Below are positions 22,200-35,560 of a stretch of DNA of 64,000 nucleotides, one piece after another; positions within the stretch are counted from its first letter, which is position 1, and each line of letters opens with the position of its first letter. The translations under genes and the position numbers were made by a program. The DNA lies in NCBI GenBank assembly GCA_018389105.1, contig JACATO010000649.1, positions 558,001 through 622,000 on the forward strand. Reading direction: 5' to 3'. The notes under the pieces are model-generated. The model had not been told where the DNA came from. It did no database searches and was given only the letters and a program-made list of their open reading frames with translations. The stretch comes from Nautilus pompilius (lineage: Eukaryota; Mollusca; Cephalopoda; Nautilida; Nautilidae).

Positions 22200-23849
22200 T
22201 AAACCATCGTTTAGGATGCCAGTCAAGTGCTGGGAAATACAACTGGCAGTAAAAATGCTGAAGAGTTAAAAAAAAAGGGGGGGAGAGAAAAGAACAACAA
22301 AACCAAGAGAGGAGACTGACGACGACGACAAGCGGATAACGTGATTTGGCTGTACCGACTGTAAAGTTCATTCAGAAACTGTTCGGACAGTTCTGTTTAA
22401 CACAAATTCAGAGGGGGGGGGGGTTTGTCCCCTTGAGTGGATTTCCTCAATGCTGTTTTGACAGCTGTTCTGAAAGCCCAGCCGATTTTCATAGCCTTCC
22501 CTTACCATGGCAGCAGACAAAACACAGGCTGATGAAAGCAGACAGATTTGATGCAATTTTCCAAGTGATAACAGGGTATCTGTCTAACACGGTTTGTCTG
22601 GATGGAGTTATTGGTGCTGAAGATTCCATTGTACACACACACACCCTCTCCCCCCCCACCTGATATCAACGAGCCGATATATTGATCCGTTAGTTAACCT
22701 TTGCGGCTGCAGGAGAACGCGGCTGATATCTGAAGTTGTCAGCTTCATTGTGCACGAAATAAAAACTCGGCCTGGTCTCCGCTCAAAATTATCCTGTCAC
22801 ATGTCACAGGGAAGAGGAGACGGCGATGCAAACAGATTAAAAACTTACCCTGGCATGACAAGGGAGTGCGAGGCGAAAATGGTCATAATAGGACCGGTGC
22901 AGTGATAAGGGAAATAACCAGACGCCGAATTAGGATTGCTAATGAGTGGCTATTATTAATTTAACGGACACACAAGAATTACTCTTACATTGTTGTTGTT
23001 TTATTGTTGTTTTTTGGCAGTGGGTGGAGGAGGAAACCATCGTCCTGAGAAGCAGACATATTAAGAAAAAAAACCTCTTTGTTTACGGAAGGCTCCAGAA
23101 GAACTAATACGTGTTTGGAAATCTTTGTCTTTTTTTGCCCCTCTTCCTCCCTCCAATGAAGGTCATCAATATACCATGAGCCAGTGTGTGGGGTGGGGGG
23201 GGAGGGTTAAACTGCGGGGCAGGTAAAGAGAAAATTTATCTCGAAATGCCGTATCTATCTGTGAGCTAACGGGGGTCGGCGAGACGGAGCGTAAAGTAAA
23301 ATTGGGGAGAAAAAAAGGGGGGGGGGTCCCAACAGAAAGGGGGAAAAAGTAAAAAAAAAAACAGACAAGAGCCTTATGACCCTGGCGGAGGGAAGGAAAC
23401 CCAAGCAAACGTCTAAATTATGGTATATTAAACATAGAGCTGAAAATGGACTCTCCATGGGGCGGGGCATAGAAACATGGATTGTCCACTGTGAGCTGAA
23501 AGTTTAAAATGTGTTAAAGTCAAAAATTTGTTTATTAAAAAAGATTTGGAGGAATTAAGAGATCTAATGAAAGAGAATCATGTCCCTTTTGTAAAGATTT
23601 ATTGGGGTTTAATAATGCTGAGTTATATGGATTCCAAAGATGTGTTCCTGAAAGTGTACCACTGTACGATGGGTAGCCCTCCTTGCAATTACTGGTATCG
23701 CACTAGATTTATACATGACTCGAGAGATCCAACAGGGTCAGGTATCCTGCCCTTAAATTGATACAAACGCACACAAAAATCCCCATTTTAATTAATTCTA
23801 ACAAAAAATAGCACTGTTAAGCTGATCTGAATTTTTATGAAAGGATGCT

Positions 23850-23894
23850 ACAATCACACGTGAGACAATCACACGTGAGACAGTCCCACTTGAT
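23850..23894. repeat. 15-bp tandem repeat carrying CACGTG
   Basis: Two exact copies of acaatcacacgtgag (23850-23864, 23865-23879) and a third decayed copy (acagtcccacttgat). Each exact copy holds an E-box CACGTG. Intronic, function unknown. Confidence 0.8.
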
Positions 23895-23989
23895 GCAAAA
23901 CCAAAGAAATCCTCTGGTAATATTGGTTATAAGTTGTCCTTTGTCTCCATATATATATATATATATATTGTGTCATGATTTCAATTGAT

Positions 23990-24225
23990 GAACAGAAATC
24001 ATAAATGTTTTTCTTTTCTGCCAGTTGGAACAAGGTAACCACGACAAATCAAATTATCAATACTAGGGGTCATAATTACAAATTAGCTCAAATTCCGGCA
24101 ATGATTAGACATCAGGAAATATCTTTTTAATAAAGGAATTGTTAATGATGAGAATAAATTACTGACAAGTGTAGTTAATAGGGATAATGTTAATCAATCA
24201 GTGAATTGTATTGATGTCTGGTGCT
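23990..24225 (-). repeat. Dispersed repeat 'A', copy 3 (inverted)
   Basis: On the minus strand this reads aactacacttgtcagtaatt, tattctcatcattaacaatt, gatatttcctgatgtc and tgagctaatttgtaattatg followed by acccctagtattgataattt. It matches copy 1 closely around gctaatttgt-atcatgacccctaatatt. Confidence 0.6.
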
Positions 24226-24678
24226 TGCATAAACCATAATGGCTTCCTGCCTCATAGTCGTGAAAGACCACCTGAAAGAACATCTGGCGCATTCAAGAGA
24301 GAGGTATGCATCGCATCTGTCAGACAAAGGGAATTCAATCCTGATAAATCACATTGCTTTGAATTATAATCCTAAATTTGCTCTGAATGACATAAAGATA
24401 CTGGCAACATCTTATTTGGAATTCAAATTTCAAATCTGAGAATCTCTCTTCATCAACCATCTCTTTACTGGAAAATAAAGTCAGTGCCTCTTTATCTCTA
24501 TATTTAATCTGTATATTCAAAAAGAAAGAGTTTCCTTTTCCACGGCACCTACTTACCAACTTTATTCTTTACTTATTGTAGGCTGTTTGTTTGGTTGTCA
24601 ATGGACCAACGTTATTCTGAAATATTATATTTATATTTGTTTTTCTCTTTTTGTTTAAATTAAAGATTTGTTCATATA

Positions 24679-25520
24679 CAGTGCTGTGTAAAAGTCTTAG
24701 GCAACCTTCCAAAAAACACCGGTGCTTGTTTTGCTTCCTTTCAGAACAAATTCCGAATGAAGATATTAATTGGTAACAAACATAAAATAGTATTTCTCCA
24801 TGAAAGTTAAAACCCAACATAAAACAGTTGGTATGACCAGAATCTAAAGATGCAAGGTTCAAGAAACCAAAAGACAAATTCGGTTTCTGATAAGAAAAGG
24901 TGTGAAAGACACAGGGAACTTTGAAAAGGTTAACAGTAATCCGAAGATAATTTTTCTGAAAGATTTAAAAAAAAAACAGAAAACAATCCAGCAAGGAGAT
25001 AAAGCAAGACCTGGCAAAATCTCCAGGGTTTTAGGTCCATCATTCTGCAGCAAAAAAGATCCTCGGGATGAAGTGGACTTAGAAAATGGGTGGCAGCCAA
25101 GAAACCCTTTTTACATAAAGGGAACAAACCCGTGCAACACTAAAAGTGGACTCGAGATCAATGGAACAAAGTCCTTCAGTCAAATAAATCGTTTGGAATT
25201 TTTGGGTCTAAGAGAGGGTGGGACGTAAAAAAAGGGCATAGGGAAATGTGCCCGTGGCGCCTATATAAGTGATGGTAGAAATTGTATTCAGATTTGGAGG
25301 TGTACCTTGGTCATGAGTGTTGGAGATTTAGTAAAAATAGAAGGAAATATGCATGTAGACAGATGCAAGCAGATTTCTATCCACCATGCTACTACTACTA
25401 CAGTATTCAGTACTGTAAAATATTCATTTATTAAACTGCATGTTTCGTTAATTTGTTTCCTTCTACAATTAAATTTATGAATAAAAATGTAGATTTTCCC
25501 AAGAATTTTGCACAGTAGTG
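24679..25520 (+). mobile_element. Second Tc1-family element, deleted fossil (842 bp)
   Basis: Flanked by TA at 24677-24678 and 25521-25522. The left tip cagtgctgtgtaaaagtctt and the right tip (inverse: cactactgtgcaaaattctt) are imperfect inverted repeats of the widespread cagtgctgtg-aaaagtcttagg Tc1 type, different from the element at 3793. Inside, plus-strand translation shows WNKVLQSNK followed by a FGIFGS-like stretch in the 25170-25215 area, matching the Tc1 W-K-V-L-x-S-D-E-S-K-F-x-x-F-G-S block with the Asp and Glu lost. The second half of the catalytic domain is deleted, and the frame is otherwise broken by stops and A-runs. It cannot encode a working transposase. Confidence 0.78.
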
Positions 25521-28500
25521 TATTTACATATTACCTTCTGTAAGATTACGAATATCAACAACAAAAAAGAGAAGTGAAACAATACTAACTTATGAAAACC
25601 TGAAATCAAAATATAAAGTAAACCGATAATTATGGCTTGGCAAAAATTTTAAGAATAAAGATTACAGGGTTTGGAGTGGAAGAGACTAGGTGGGATGTCC
25701 AATAGCACTCTGTGATGGTCCGGTGATTCTTCTCACGATAACTGCATTTGTGGATTTCCTTGGACATTTAAAAATGAAGATCTCTGGTAGAGATTTCACT
25801 AAATGCTGCCAGGCCTCTCGAAGCATAGGATCGTTGACAATCTCTTAGCAGCTCTTCTTGCTTCTTTAAAAAACTCTTATGTTAATGTCGTTCTCCGCCG
25901 TTTTTTAAACATCCTGTTTGCTTTTAAAAAATTTGTACTTTCAATTTTAAAAAAGCGCTTTATATAAAGATAAGTCATTATACGTAGGTAACAAGCTGTG
26001 TATGTGTGTGTGTGTATAATAGGATAAACCGCGAATCCATATAAAGGTGAATGATGGCATTTAAGGTTAGATAATTAGATGAGGTGGCAGAATGGAACAA
26101 ATGATATGAATGCATACTGCCAGTGAACATGTGATATAAACAGTTTAAAAAAAAAATAAATAAATAAAGGGGGTGAAAAACTAAATTGGGATGATAAATT
26201 GAGAAGTGAGCGAGTGTGGAAGAGAGCTGACCACTCTCCAGTGTGGCTTGCACCATCACAAAGAGTACTGCAATGTCGGGGCCATTCAGCTTTAATTGGA
26301 TTCCCTTTAATCATTTGTGTAGCTTATGTTGTGCTGTCAGTCTGCAACGAGCTGTCGATGACATCTGACATTGTTGCCACTGAAACCACGATAAAAATTT
26401 GAGACGATATGTTGTTGTTTTTTCCCTCATAAATGTCAGCGACCATAAAAGATTCATTACTCATTCAGCTTTGATCTCCTCCTTCCTGTATATGAAAGTG
26501 CCAGTAATCTTCCTTTTCTTTCCTTAATTGTTTTCTTTTCTTTCTCTCTCTCTCCCTCTTCCCCCCCTTTTTTTTTCCCTTTAAAGGGTAATTTTAATTA
26601 AAGCTCCAAATCCCAAAACTTGGTTGCAAAGATTTTTAAAAAATTGAATTATTATAAGAAACTCAATTCTTCTTTTTGATAACAACTCTGGATGAAATCT
26701 GAACAAAGGCCCCGAAAGACTGTGATGTGATAAAGCCAGACCAAAGTAATCCCTAAACAAAACGGCCTACTGCCAATTCTGCTGGCCCCTTTTTTTTCTT
26801 TTGTTTGTTTAAACATCGTCATTATTTTTTATAATATGTTGATTTTTTTTCCCTTCCATCAGAAACGAACGCTGTGCACCAAAAACACCCGAGCGAAGGT
26901 CTGAATCACAGAGACGACGCCAACCCTGCGATGGCTAATTAAACGTGGGGGGGTCTGGCTGACTGAAACAGAATGTTTGCAGAGCCTCTGTTCGGTGTTG
27001 TTGGCTTCTATTCTAAGAGCAATGGCGGAGATTCCTGCAAATAAGGAATTCAGAAAAGGGTGGTGCGACACACCTCCCTTTGCCAGTGGTTGGGCAACTC
27101 ACCAATCCCGTTCCTTCCCGGATCAACAACAGATCCAAATCAAGTTGTCTAAATGTCATATCGCAATCAATGACTGATGGAAAACAAAAAAATGGTGGGT
27201 GGAGGAGGGAGAGGCAAGAATAAATTTTCTGAAATTAAGGTAACTTTCCATACCAAAACCGCCAACACAGCTGCATATCAAAAGTAAATTAAAAAGCTTG
27301 TGATATGTAAGTAACGTCATGCCGGAAACCAAGCTGGTTTGTTCGTGAATCTGTTTAGTTTGTCGATGAAGTTGGAAAGCATTTGTCCAGTATACAACAA
27401 ATACACTGGGGGGGGGGTGAATTGTCAAAAGAAACGGTAGGTTTGCCATAAAGGGGAGCAATACCTTTTTGGGTATAAACAGGAAGTAAAGAGCCAGTAA
27501 CAGCATTCTGAAAAGACTTCCCTATGTAATCCCCACTTTGCCTTTTCTTTTTAAATTATGGCATTTAAGGTATCAACCGAGCTGAAGAATTATAACTGGA
27601 AGATTACCAGGGAATCAGGAGAAAACAAGGATATATATATATATTATATATATACACTAAATGGTTGCCTAGAAATAGCCACATATTAATTTCATCCCAG
27701 TAACAGTTGGGAGCTTAAAATAAAAAAAAGAAACTGCTAATTAAAATTGTCATTGTAAACTGTGTTCTTGTATGAATCACTTTTCTTTCCCACCTGGCTA
27801 GATTTGTTGCCATGGCTTGATGTTTAAATAAATACATTTGTTAAAGCAACATTAGATTTTTCTATTCTCATCTAAAATCGAAGAGTTCTGGTAGGTTTTT
27901 TCAGGTACTTGTAGGCGGTAAGTTGTCTGCTCCTTTTGGCTGCTCCTTGACACCAGGTTACACAGCTCACTGTCAGGTGGCAGCTCCTACACTATTAACA
28001 AACTCGTGTGCGCAGGTGCCCGCTTGTAATTTGTGAACAAACAGAAACCATTAGCATCACTAAGATTCTGCTAACAGACACTTAATTTCTCCATAAATAA
28101 AAACATTTTTGGTAAAATAACTTACTTCGTTAGCTTCAAGAGACCTTCAATGTTTAATCTTTCAATACTTTTCAACACGTATTGGCATTCTCATAGCTCT
28201 CCTGTCAGGAAGACCCACAAACAACTTTGTCATAACTGTGCAATATGGCGGCCTATTGTGTGGTGTTTGCATGCATTCTAATGCCAATAATTTTTGCACT
28301 ATGAGAATATTTAATTATTTATGATTACTAAATTTAGCCATGAAACCAGATCTAAGTCTAATAAACTATTCCCTCTATAAGCTAGGGTGGCTAATACAAC
28401 ACACCTGAATAAAATCAGAAGGCTAATACTGCAGAAGAATCTGCATTTAAAAAAAAGTAAGCAGAAATTTTACGGCAAAGATTAAAAGATAAAACATTTC

Positions 28501-29211
28501 ATCTGACTTGTAATTTTTACCAAAATTTGAGGATAATCTACACGTTGTCATTCATAGGGGAGATAACCTCTGGGGACATGAATGGATTCAAAGACAGTAC
28601 ATGGAAGAATTCCTTCATGTATGAGTAAATATTTAAAAAAAAATATTAAAGAAAAATGTTAGATTATTCATGAAATTATTTCCTGTATGTAAAAAATTAC
28701 CTCTTTTTCAGTCATATGGCTAGACAGTAAGATTTGCTATAATAAAACAAGTTCTGTTCATATCCATATACTTTAAAAATAAATATTTCTTTTAAGTCTT
28801 GAATGTAAGTATAAAGTATCTATTAGACTCATTTATAAGAAAGAAATATGGATTTACAAAATTTTACTTAATTTAATCTCGTGGCGTGTCCAAATATGAA
28901 GTTTGCTGAACATTCTCCAACAAGTTGAATGGCTAATAAACACCGTGATGAATAACAGGTAATTCATATTAGTTTTTTTAAGTTGCCCAAAAATGTAAAT
29001 TGTTAATTCCTGTCATAATAAATTTTAAAATCAGTCAACTTTAGTATTCCCAGTAAGTATGCCTTGGTTGCAAAACTTTTAAAAGGTAGTGTAGTTAATC
29101 CAAGATGGCAGCTACAAAAAAAAAAAAAGAAAGATGCAAACTGAAGTATGATGTAGAAATGAAGCATCTAGTAACAGGAATTGCTGTGTGTAAAAGGAAG
29201 AGAATACTCAC

Positions 29212-29269
29212 GCCAGATCCAGAGATGATCAACTTCTGGTCTTGAACATAGAGAAGTCTGGTCACAAAG
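29212..29269 (-). CDS. WDR4: WDR4 orthologue, 58-base micro-exon
   Basis: A short exon on the minus strand between a ctttcag acceptor and a gtgagt donor. Its first base (C) completes GAC begun by GA at the end of exon 50094-50206. Then come 19 codons: FVTRLLYVQDQKLIISGSG. Joined to its neighbours it creates LGHTD-FVTRL and SGSG-DGTIRVW, that is the GH dipeptide, the strand after it, and the SGSGDGTIRVW end of one WD repeat. This is exactly the arrangement seen at the same place in vertebrate WDR4 (GHTEFVSR ... SSSGDGTLRLW). A 58-base exon lying 11 kb and 21 kb from its neighbours would be missed by most automatic predictors. Confidence 0.92.
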
Positions 29270-30559
29270 CTGAAAGTGTTAAGAGAGGGGAAATTAAAGG
29301 GGCGCAACCAAAGAAAAGAAACTGAGTAGAGGTAAGAACCTACGTAGCATGGCTAAAAATGAAATTGAGAAATCAACTGGAAAATGGAACATAGAGGAAA
29401 AAAGCTAAACCAATAAATAAATTATATTAAAGTTAAAAAGAAAAATATTTTTTTTAAAAATTGTTATTTAATTAAAATGAAATACAGTAAAAATAATGGA
29501 GTTAAATTTGAATTAAGTAAATTAAAAAATATAAATAAATTATACAATAGAATGATATAAAATTGTATTAAAATCTTCAAAATTAAATAAAAATGAAATA
29601 AAACAATAAAAAAATTAAATTAACAATTAAAAATAGAGATATTTTTCGTTTGATGAGATGTGCTTGGAAAAATAAAGTCGTTAAACATAAAATATAGAAA
29701 AATGAACGTTAGAATTTAGCTGCCCAACGTAGAAAGAAAAGCAGCTGGATTTTAAGTTCTGAAGGCCAATATATCTGTGTTTTTCCTTAAGTTTCAGAAA
29801 GTAAAAAAAATCTGACTTAAAAATGTTAATTCAGGTTTGAGTACAAACCGTTTTCGTTATTGTTTCGACTAAATACAGAATGTTATTCTCCATTGCAAAT
29901 GGTCAAAGGCCAGTTCATAACAAACTGGGACTGGTTGCGTGCGCTCCCATGGGCATGGACAAGGGAAGCGAAAGAGTGAGAAACCATCTCCTCCATGTAA
30001 AGTTGGTGGTGAAGAGTAATGCTAGCATTATTTTTTGCCTGATTCACCATGCTCACTGGTGTGTGGTGAACTGGACAAGGAATAACAAGTCTGACTGCAC
30101 TGGGGCTGAGGGCCAAAAGGTCAAAAGCCAGGAAGAGAGTAGCAACACAGAAAAATAGAATATAAGGCACTGATAGAGCACGCATAACATCTGTCTCACT
30201 GTCTAGTTTTAAGAAACAAGTTGATAGGTTTATTAAGAAATGAGGGGGTTCGCCAAATAGTATAACTACTGTCTTTTGATTACTTAACGACCACAGTAGC
30301 AGCGCTTCTAATTGGTTAATTGAATTAAGTGCTAGGAGCTACTTTCAGACCCACTAGGCTGTAAAAATTGGCAAAGAAATCTCCAAATAGCCAGAGTGAC
30401 CCAGTCGATTCAAGTCCAGTTTACATTTGTATTTGCTTTGGATGTTTTGTTAATCCACATCTTCAGAAAATGGGCATCAGAAAGTTTTTAGCAAAGCGGA
30501 AATTAGAAATGACAAAGAAGCCATGAACTTATGAATGAAGCTGTACTATGTCTGGACCA

Positions 30560-32690
30560 GATTTGACAAAAGTATTTAAATGTGATCACCTCAATCATTC
30601 TGATGGCAATCCTGATGATATTGGATTGCATGTAAATTCAGCTATAAAACTAATGGAAAATCTTAAACACAAATTCATTTGCAAAAAAGTGACTTGTTTC
30701 TTGAGAATTATGATTTCAAAAAGGAGCACAGACTGTCCATTGTGTGTGTGTCTGTGTTCCTCTATCAACAGTCACAAACAATGACTTGGTTATTCCCTTC
30801 ACCTAAAAAGAGCAATTTGTAAATATTGTACCATTTTCCAAAAGCCAGTTCATCATGTAACATGAACCAAGCCTTTGATATGGCACCTTTCACAAGGTAT
30901 AAAGATTTTCATGGAAGTGAAAGAAGTCATATTCGTATTGCTTGGCACATAAATGTGCAGGTAGATGCAACTAACTTTTTGGCCATCAGGAAAAAAAACA
31001 ACAAGAAATGAACATTGTGTGCCAACTGGACAGTGCTGCGAAGTGGGATGTCGAACAGAACCAGAAAGTATTATACCCAGTATTGTTGACCGGTCTATTT
31101 TGTTGTACACATGACATTGCTTTACATGGCAAAGGAAGCAAAACTAGAAATGTTCAAAGCCTATTCAATTTTTGTATTGAATCAGGAAATGGAAACACTA
31201 CGAAATCATTTGGAAAATGCTCTAGCTAATGTTAGCTATACGTCTATCCATGTAGAAAATGAACTAATCAGTCTGTGAGAAGAAACTATCTGGGAAGAAA
31301 TAGTTTCTTCGGCAAATAATTCTACTGGATTTTCAATAATTGCTGATGAAAGTGCCGACACTTGGAAAGGAGCAATTGTCACTTGGTGTACGTTTTGTCA
31401 ACACAACGATTGCTGAAAATATTGAGAGAAATTCTTGGATTCACAAGACTATATAAAATGGATACTACCTCTATTGCCAATACTGCCATTGATCAGTGTA
31501 CAAAGTTTGGCTTGAATCTAGAAACACTATATGGCCAAGGATATGACGAGTGCTCTATGATGGAAGGAAAGGGGTCTCTCAGAAGCTGTTTGTCCATTGT
31601 GCTGCTCATAAACTCAGTCTGTTTGTGAATGACTTGGCTGTATATGTGAGATATGCAATACAATTGGTACAATCAAAGCCATCATAAAATGTTTTCACGT
31701 GAGTCTAAAGAGATGTCTTTTCCCAAATGTGCTGCTACCATCTGAATCACAGTGGACTGCAAAACAAAAAAGTATTAGAATTTTTTCTGACAAATTTGAA
31801 TGCATTTTTGATCATTTAAGCATACTGGCCACTACAGCTTCAGGTAAAACATGATGAGAGGCACACTAATTAGATTCTGCTTCAAGCACAATGACATTTA
31901 TTTTTTGTCTGACTGTAACTGTAATTTATAGCTATTTGGCAATGCCTGAATCTGTAACAAGCTCTCCAAGCTGTTGAACCTGATATCATAAAGGTGTATG
32001 ACCTTGTTCAGGAGCTTATACATGTGTTTCGTAAACAACGACAAAAGCAGAATATGACAAACTTTACGCTAAAGTTCAACAGTTGTCAAAGAAATTGAAT
32101 ATTGAATTATCTGTTCCCAGATGATGCAGACCGCAAACATATTGATCTAATGTTGGCGGCTCAAGTGTGGAGGAATATTGTCATGAAACATTTGTTTATA
32201 CCATATTTGGACTCAATCATTTCATCACTAGATCCAGTTTTCTGCAGAAAATAAAACAAAATTTCTGTCCATATTGCCTTCATCCTGTACAAAGGGTACA
32301 CGTTGGACATGAAGAATCCAAAAACCAATTTGTAAAAATAAAGTGTACAGAATTAAAAACTTGGAAGCTGGAGCTATCACCTGGTTTGAGATGTGGTCTG
32401 AAAAGGGGGAACAATGTGTTGCCATATTAAAAAATGGACTCAACGAGTTGTTAGGGTTTACCGATCTATTCCCCTCCCTTCATGGGGCAATTCATGTTGC
32501 TCTAACATTACCAAAACAACCTGCAACGGGGAGAAAAGGCCATTTAGCACAATGAGAAAGGTGAAAACATGGCAGATGATCAGTGTGTCTGTCTGGACTC
32601 TGTATGATGATGTGTGTTCATAGAACAAAAGTTACAGATAACAAAGAACAAACTTATTCAATAACTAATGGATAAAGATGGAGAAGACCA
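30560..32690 (+). pseudogene. hAT-type (ZMYM1/DUF4371-like) transposase relic
   Basis: Plus-strand text holds a long decayed copy of the domesticated-looking hAT transposase family annotated in animals as zinc finger MYM-type protein 1-like. Recognisable blocks in order: NPDDIGLHVNSA (about 30615), FTRYKDFHGSERSHIRIAW (about 30886-30945), and QLDSAAKWDVEQNQKVLYPV then HDIALHGKGSK (about 31020-31145). FSIIADES (about 31333), LGFTRLYKM with CTKFGLNLETLYGQGYD (31435-31550), and VHCAAHKLSLFVNDL (about 31590-31635) follow. The hAT dimerisation block FSTMRKVKTW is at about 32538-32570. At least six frameshifts or stops. Terminal repeats were not identified. The WDR4 intron carries it antisense to the gene. 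Confidence 0.8.
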
Positions 32691-33669
32691 AAGATGTTTA
32701 CAATTTGTATTAAATAAAAAGGAGCTCTGATGGAGTAACACAACAGCAGACAAAGCGTACTAGCATCAGAAAAAAAAATTAATTAAATTTTTGAAAAATT
32801 CTAAATGAATCAAAAGAAATATTTCTAAGTAAAAAAAAAATTATTGATAAAAATCAAATATCTTTGATAAGAAAAAAAAAACTAGTATCTTTTTATTTTT
32901 TTGACATTAGTATGCATTCATCTCTAGGCACATTCCCCATACTCAATATTTTGTCACTTAGCCCCCAACCAAACCCAGACAAAAAATCATGCAGTCTGAC
33001 AGAAGCCAATCAGCTTTAATTATTATTATTATTTTTTTTTTAAAGTCATTTTTCCATTTTAAATTGAGGTGGAAACAGAAATAATGAATCTGGGGTTTTG
33101 ACACTCTCTCAATATTAAATTTGTTACCTATTTGTTTATTTTTTTTTTGACGTGTAGGACGTTGCTGAAGACGGTACAACCTTAAGTTAAATAACACCGG
33201 AGTAGAAATGTTTTAGAGGAGCCATGAAATCTGTTAGTATACAGAATTAATTCCATTCCTATCTAAAAGCAATTTCTGTTATCAGGTTATCCACATCAAT
33301 AATTATCTCAGGGTAGTTTTGGTAAACCGGAGCTTTTGTTATTTGTCTCGATGACAGAACATTCCTGTCCAGAAGACCATGAGTTATTTCTTATATGCAT
33401 TTGATAAGAATGAAACTGAATCGTAACAGTAGGGGATAAACTTTAGAAATTCGGTCCTTATGTCCAGTAGCCTAATTATTATATCTGATTGGTCTTCATT
33501 CTCACTTATTTTCACATCCCAGTACATTAAGGCAAAACTTGGAATAACTTACCCAATAAACCTAAACTTAAACTTTTCTTCTTTTGTTTTTCCCAGCCAT
33601 CGAATTCCTCTCATTTTACTTCATCACTGACTATGGATCAGATGTGACAGAAGGTCATTCTTGTTGAGT

Positions 33670-33925
33670 AATACACCGTATCTACAAGGGAGACAATCCA
33701 CCACCGCTTGTTGTTCGCGAGAAAGGGTTGCCAATCCTGCTCTGAGAGGGTGTCCCCGCCTCTGTTTTGGGAACTGGCACTTCCGATTTTGATGGGAAAA
33801 CCTCTAAAAGAACTTGTTGTTTGATGATGTGGGAGGAAACCTATGTGGCCAGCCAGTAAAGATGAGTGAGAAGAAAACCATTCCAGAGAGGTGGTATGTA
33901 GCCAAGTCCCCTGCAGGAATCAAAC
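33670..33925 (-). repeat. SINE-like repeat with tRNA-like box B, minus orientation
   Basis: On the minus strand it starts with gagtttgattcctgcagggg, which resembles a pol III box B (GGTTCGAATCC). Then come ttcttctcactcatctttac, ggcggggacaccctctcaga and aggattggcaaccctttctc. The middle and end match the copy at 61010-61235 (ttgcttctcattcttctttc ... gcaggattggcagcactgcg). Confidence 0.6.
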
Positions 33926-35489
33926 TCAAACAACAACTAGTTTTGCAGTTAAAAAAAGGGGAGGAAAAAAACAAAATTCAGTAATGGTTGACTTAGGACA
34001 GACAACTCAAAAGCTGTTTATTTAGTAAAGTAAAGCATGAATCATTTTTGGAAAACATTGTAAAAAAAACAACAAGGTCTCTCAAAACATGGATTTTTTC
34101 CATATTTATTTAGTATCCTATGCTCTTTACATCCATCCTACATACTGACCCATAATCAGCTTTCTGCTCCAGAATGTCTCAACGTGAAAGAAAATTCAGA
34201 AATTTTCATCAGGAAGAGAGAGAGAGAGAGAGGTCTGTATCCATGCATGCTCTCAACCTGATCTACTCTGCTGCAGAGCCAAATTACTCACGAAGCACCT
34301 GTTCCGATCAATACAGTTAACTGAGCTTTGAAATAAAAGCCTTGGTCCACAAACAAACAAGGAGAATGCAGCAAGGACAATGGTGGAGTGGGTTCAGGCC
34401 GTCCGTGGGTTATTTCAGCGGATTACCAAGCAACAAAGAAATAGTCGAGGTGGGATCAGTGCTCGCCAACAGAATCAGATTAGCATAGAGTAAAAACAAA
34501 TGCTGGACTTCCCACAAAGTGATGAGTGATGAGTGAGCAGAGAAGTGGACCTACCGATGGCAAAGAGAACAAGGCTTATTTACTGGCATGCTGCTTTAAA
34601 AGAGAAAGAGAAACCCGATGGCTCATTACCACCTTAAAAAAATGACATCAAAAGCGCACTCACCAAGTTGACAGGAATGGAAAAGTGAGTCTCAGGAAGA
34701 ATGATGTAACTGGAACCGACATGAAAGCTACTTTTTTTTTTGCATCCATTTCCAATGCTTAATGCATTTGATTGTAGAATACTTGCATGATATGTAATAT
34801 AAAACAGGAATTTTGTAATGAAATATGGTAAAAACAAAAATGACATTGGCATTACTTTCCAGGTAAACCACAGAATGAATGCAATTTTTAAAAAAGTACA
34901 AGTGGTGGTGGGTAGTCGTAGCTCTCTTACTGTCAAAATGCAATGGAAGACTAAAAAATATCAAAAAAAGGTTGGCCAGAATATATAAAGAACGATACAC
35001 TGGATATGGTGGCTGGCTGTCGAAAAACTGAAGTCCCCATTTGGCCTTGATGATGCAGCGGAATAAGATTTTCTGAAGCTGACAGGTAGGAAGGTCTAAA
35101 ATTAGCTGTAACACCTTGATTCCTTTACCTGCCCCCTATAAAAAAATTTTTAAAAAAGTCTCCAATAGTTGGTTATCTACTGATTCTTTCCGTGGTCCAT
35201 CTCTAACCAGTACAAAACCATCTGTCCACCCTTCTTGTTGCTAATTTATGTCACTTGTTTAACACCTGGAAAGGGACATAATGCTGAATTTGAAATTGTC
35301 AGCATACATTTATGGTTACAATGAGGAGCCGCCATAACTTCTGATGTCAGCCATTCTGCTAAACAACTTTTAATGCCAAGTAAACCACAGCTGACTTTCT
35401 GAATTTTGCACATTTCCCATAATTCCTCGCAACAAAAAAAATTCATCTCTGTCCATAACTGTGGACTCTGCTGATTGAATAGCCTAGGC

Positions 35490-35560
35490 CAGCAGTTTCC
35501 CAAATGGGGATCACAACAAGAAGGGATGGAGGTTGTGAACCCAACCAGTATCGTGATTAA
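35490..35560. mobile_element. Possible hAT terminus
   Basis: The plus-strand text cagcagtttcccaaatgggg, followed by atcacaa...aagggatggaggttgtgaaccc, follows the common hAT end pattern (CAG-GGTTCCCAAA-TGGGG-TCGCG ... GGGGTCGTGAA). The opposite end was not identified, so the extent is unknown. Confidence 0.35.

Larger units (their letters stand above)
17974..29211. other. WDR4 intron (11.2 kb)
   Basis: Holds repeat 'A' copies 2 and 3, a Tc1 fossil, the E-box tandem and the G-rich region listed separately. The stretches 20.0-22.1 kb and 25.5-29.2 kb show only AT-rich DNA, homopolymers and short (TA)n/(GT)n runs. Confidence 0.6.

Noticed and set aside
23528-23761. Plus-strand frame with some protein-like composition (MFIKKDLEELRDLMKENHVP...)
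   Set aside because: No family recognised and no splice sites; kept out of the gene list, though a mobile-element origin is possible.
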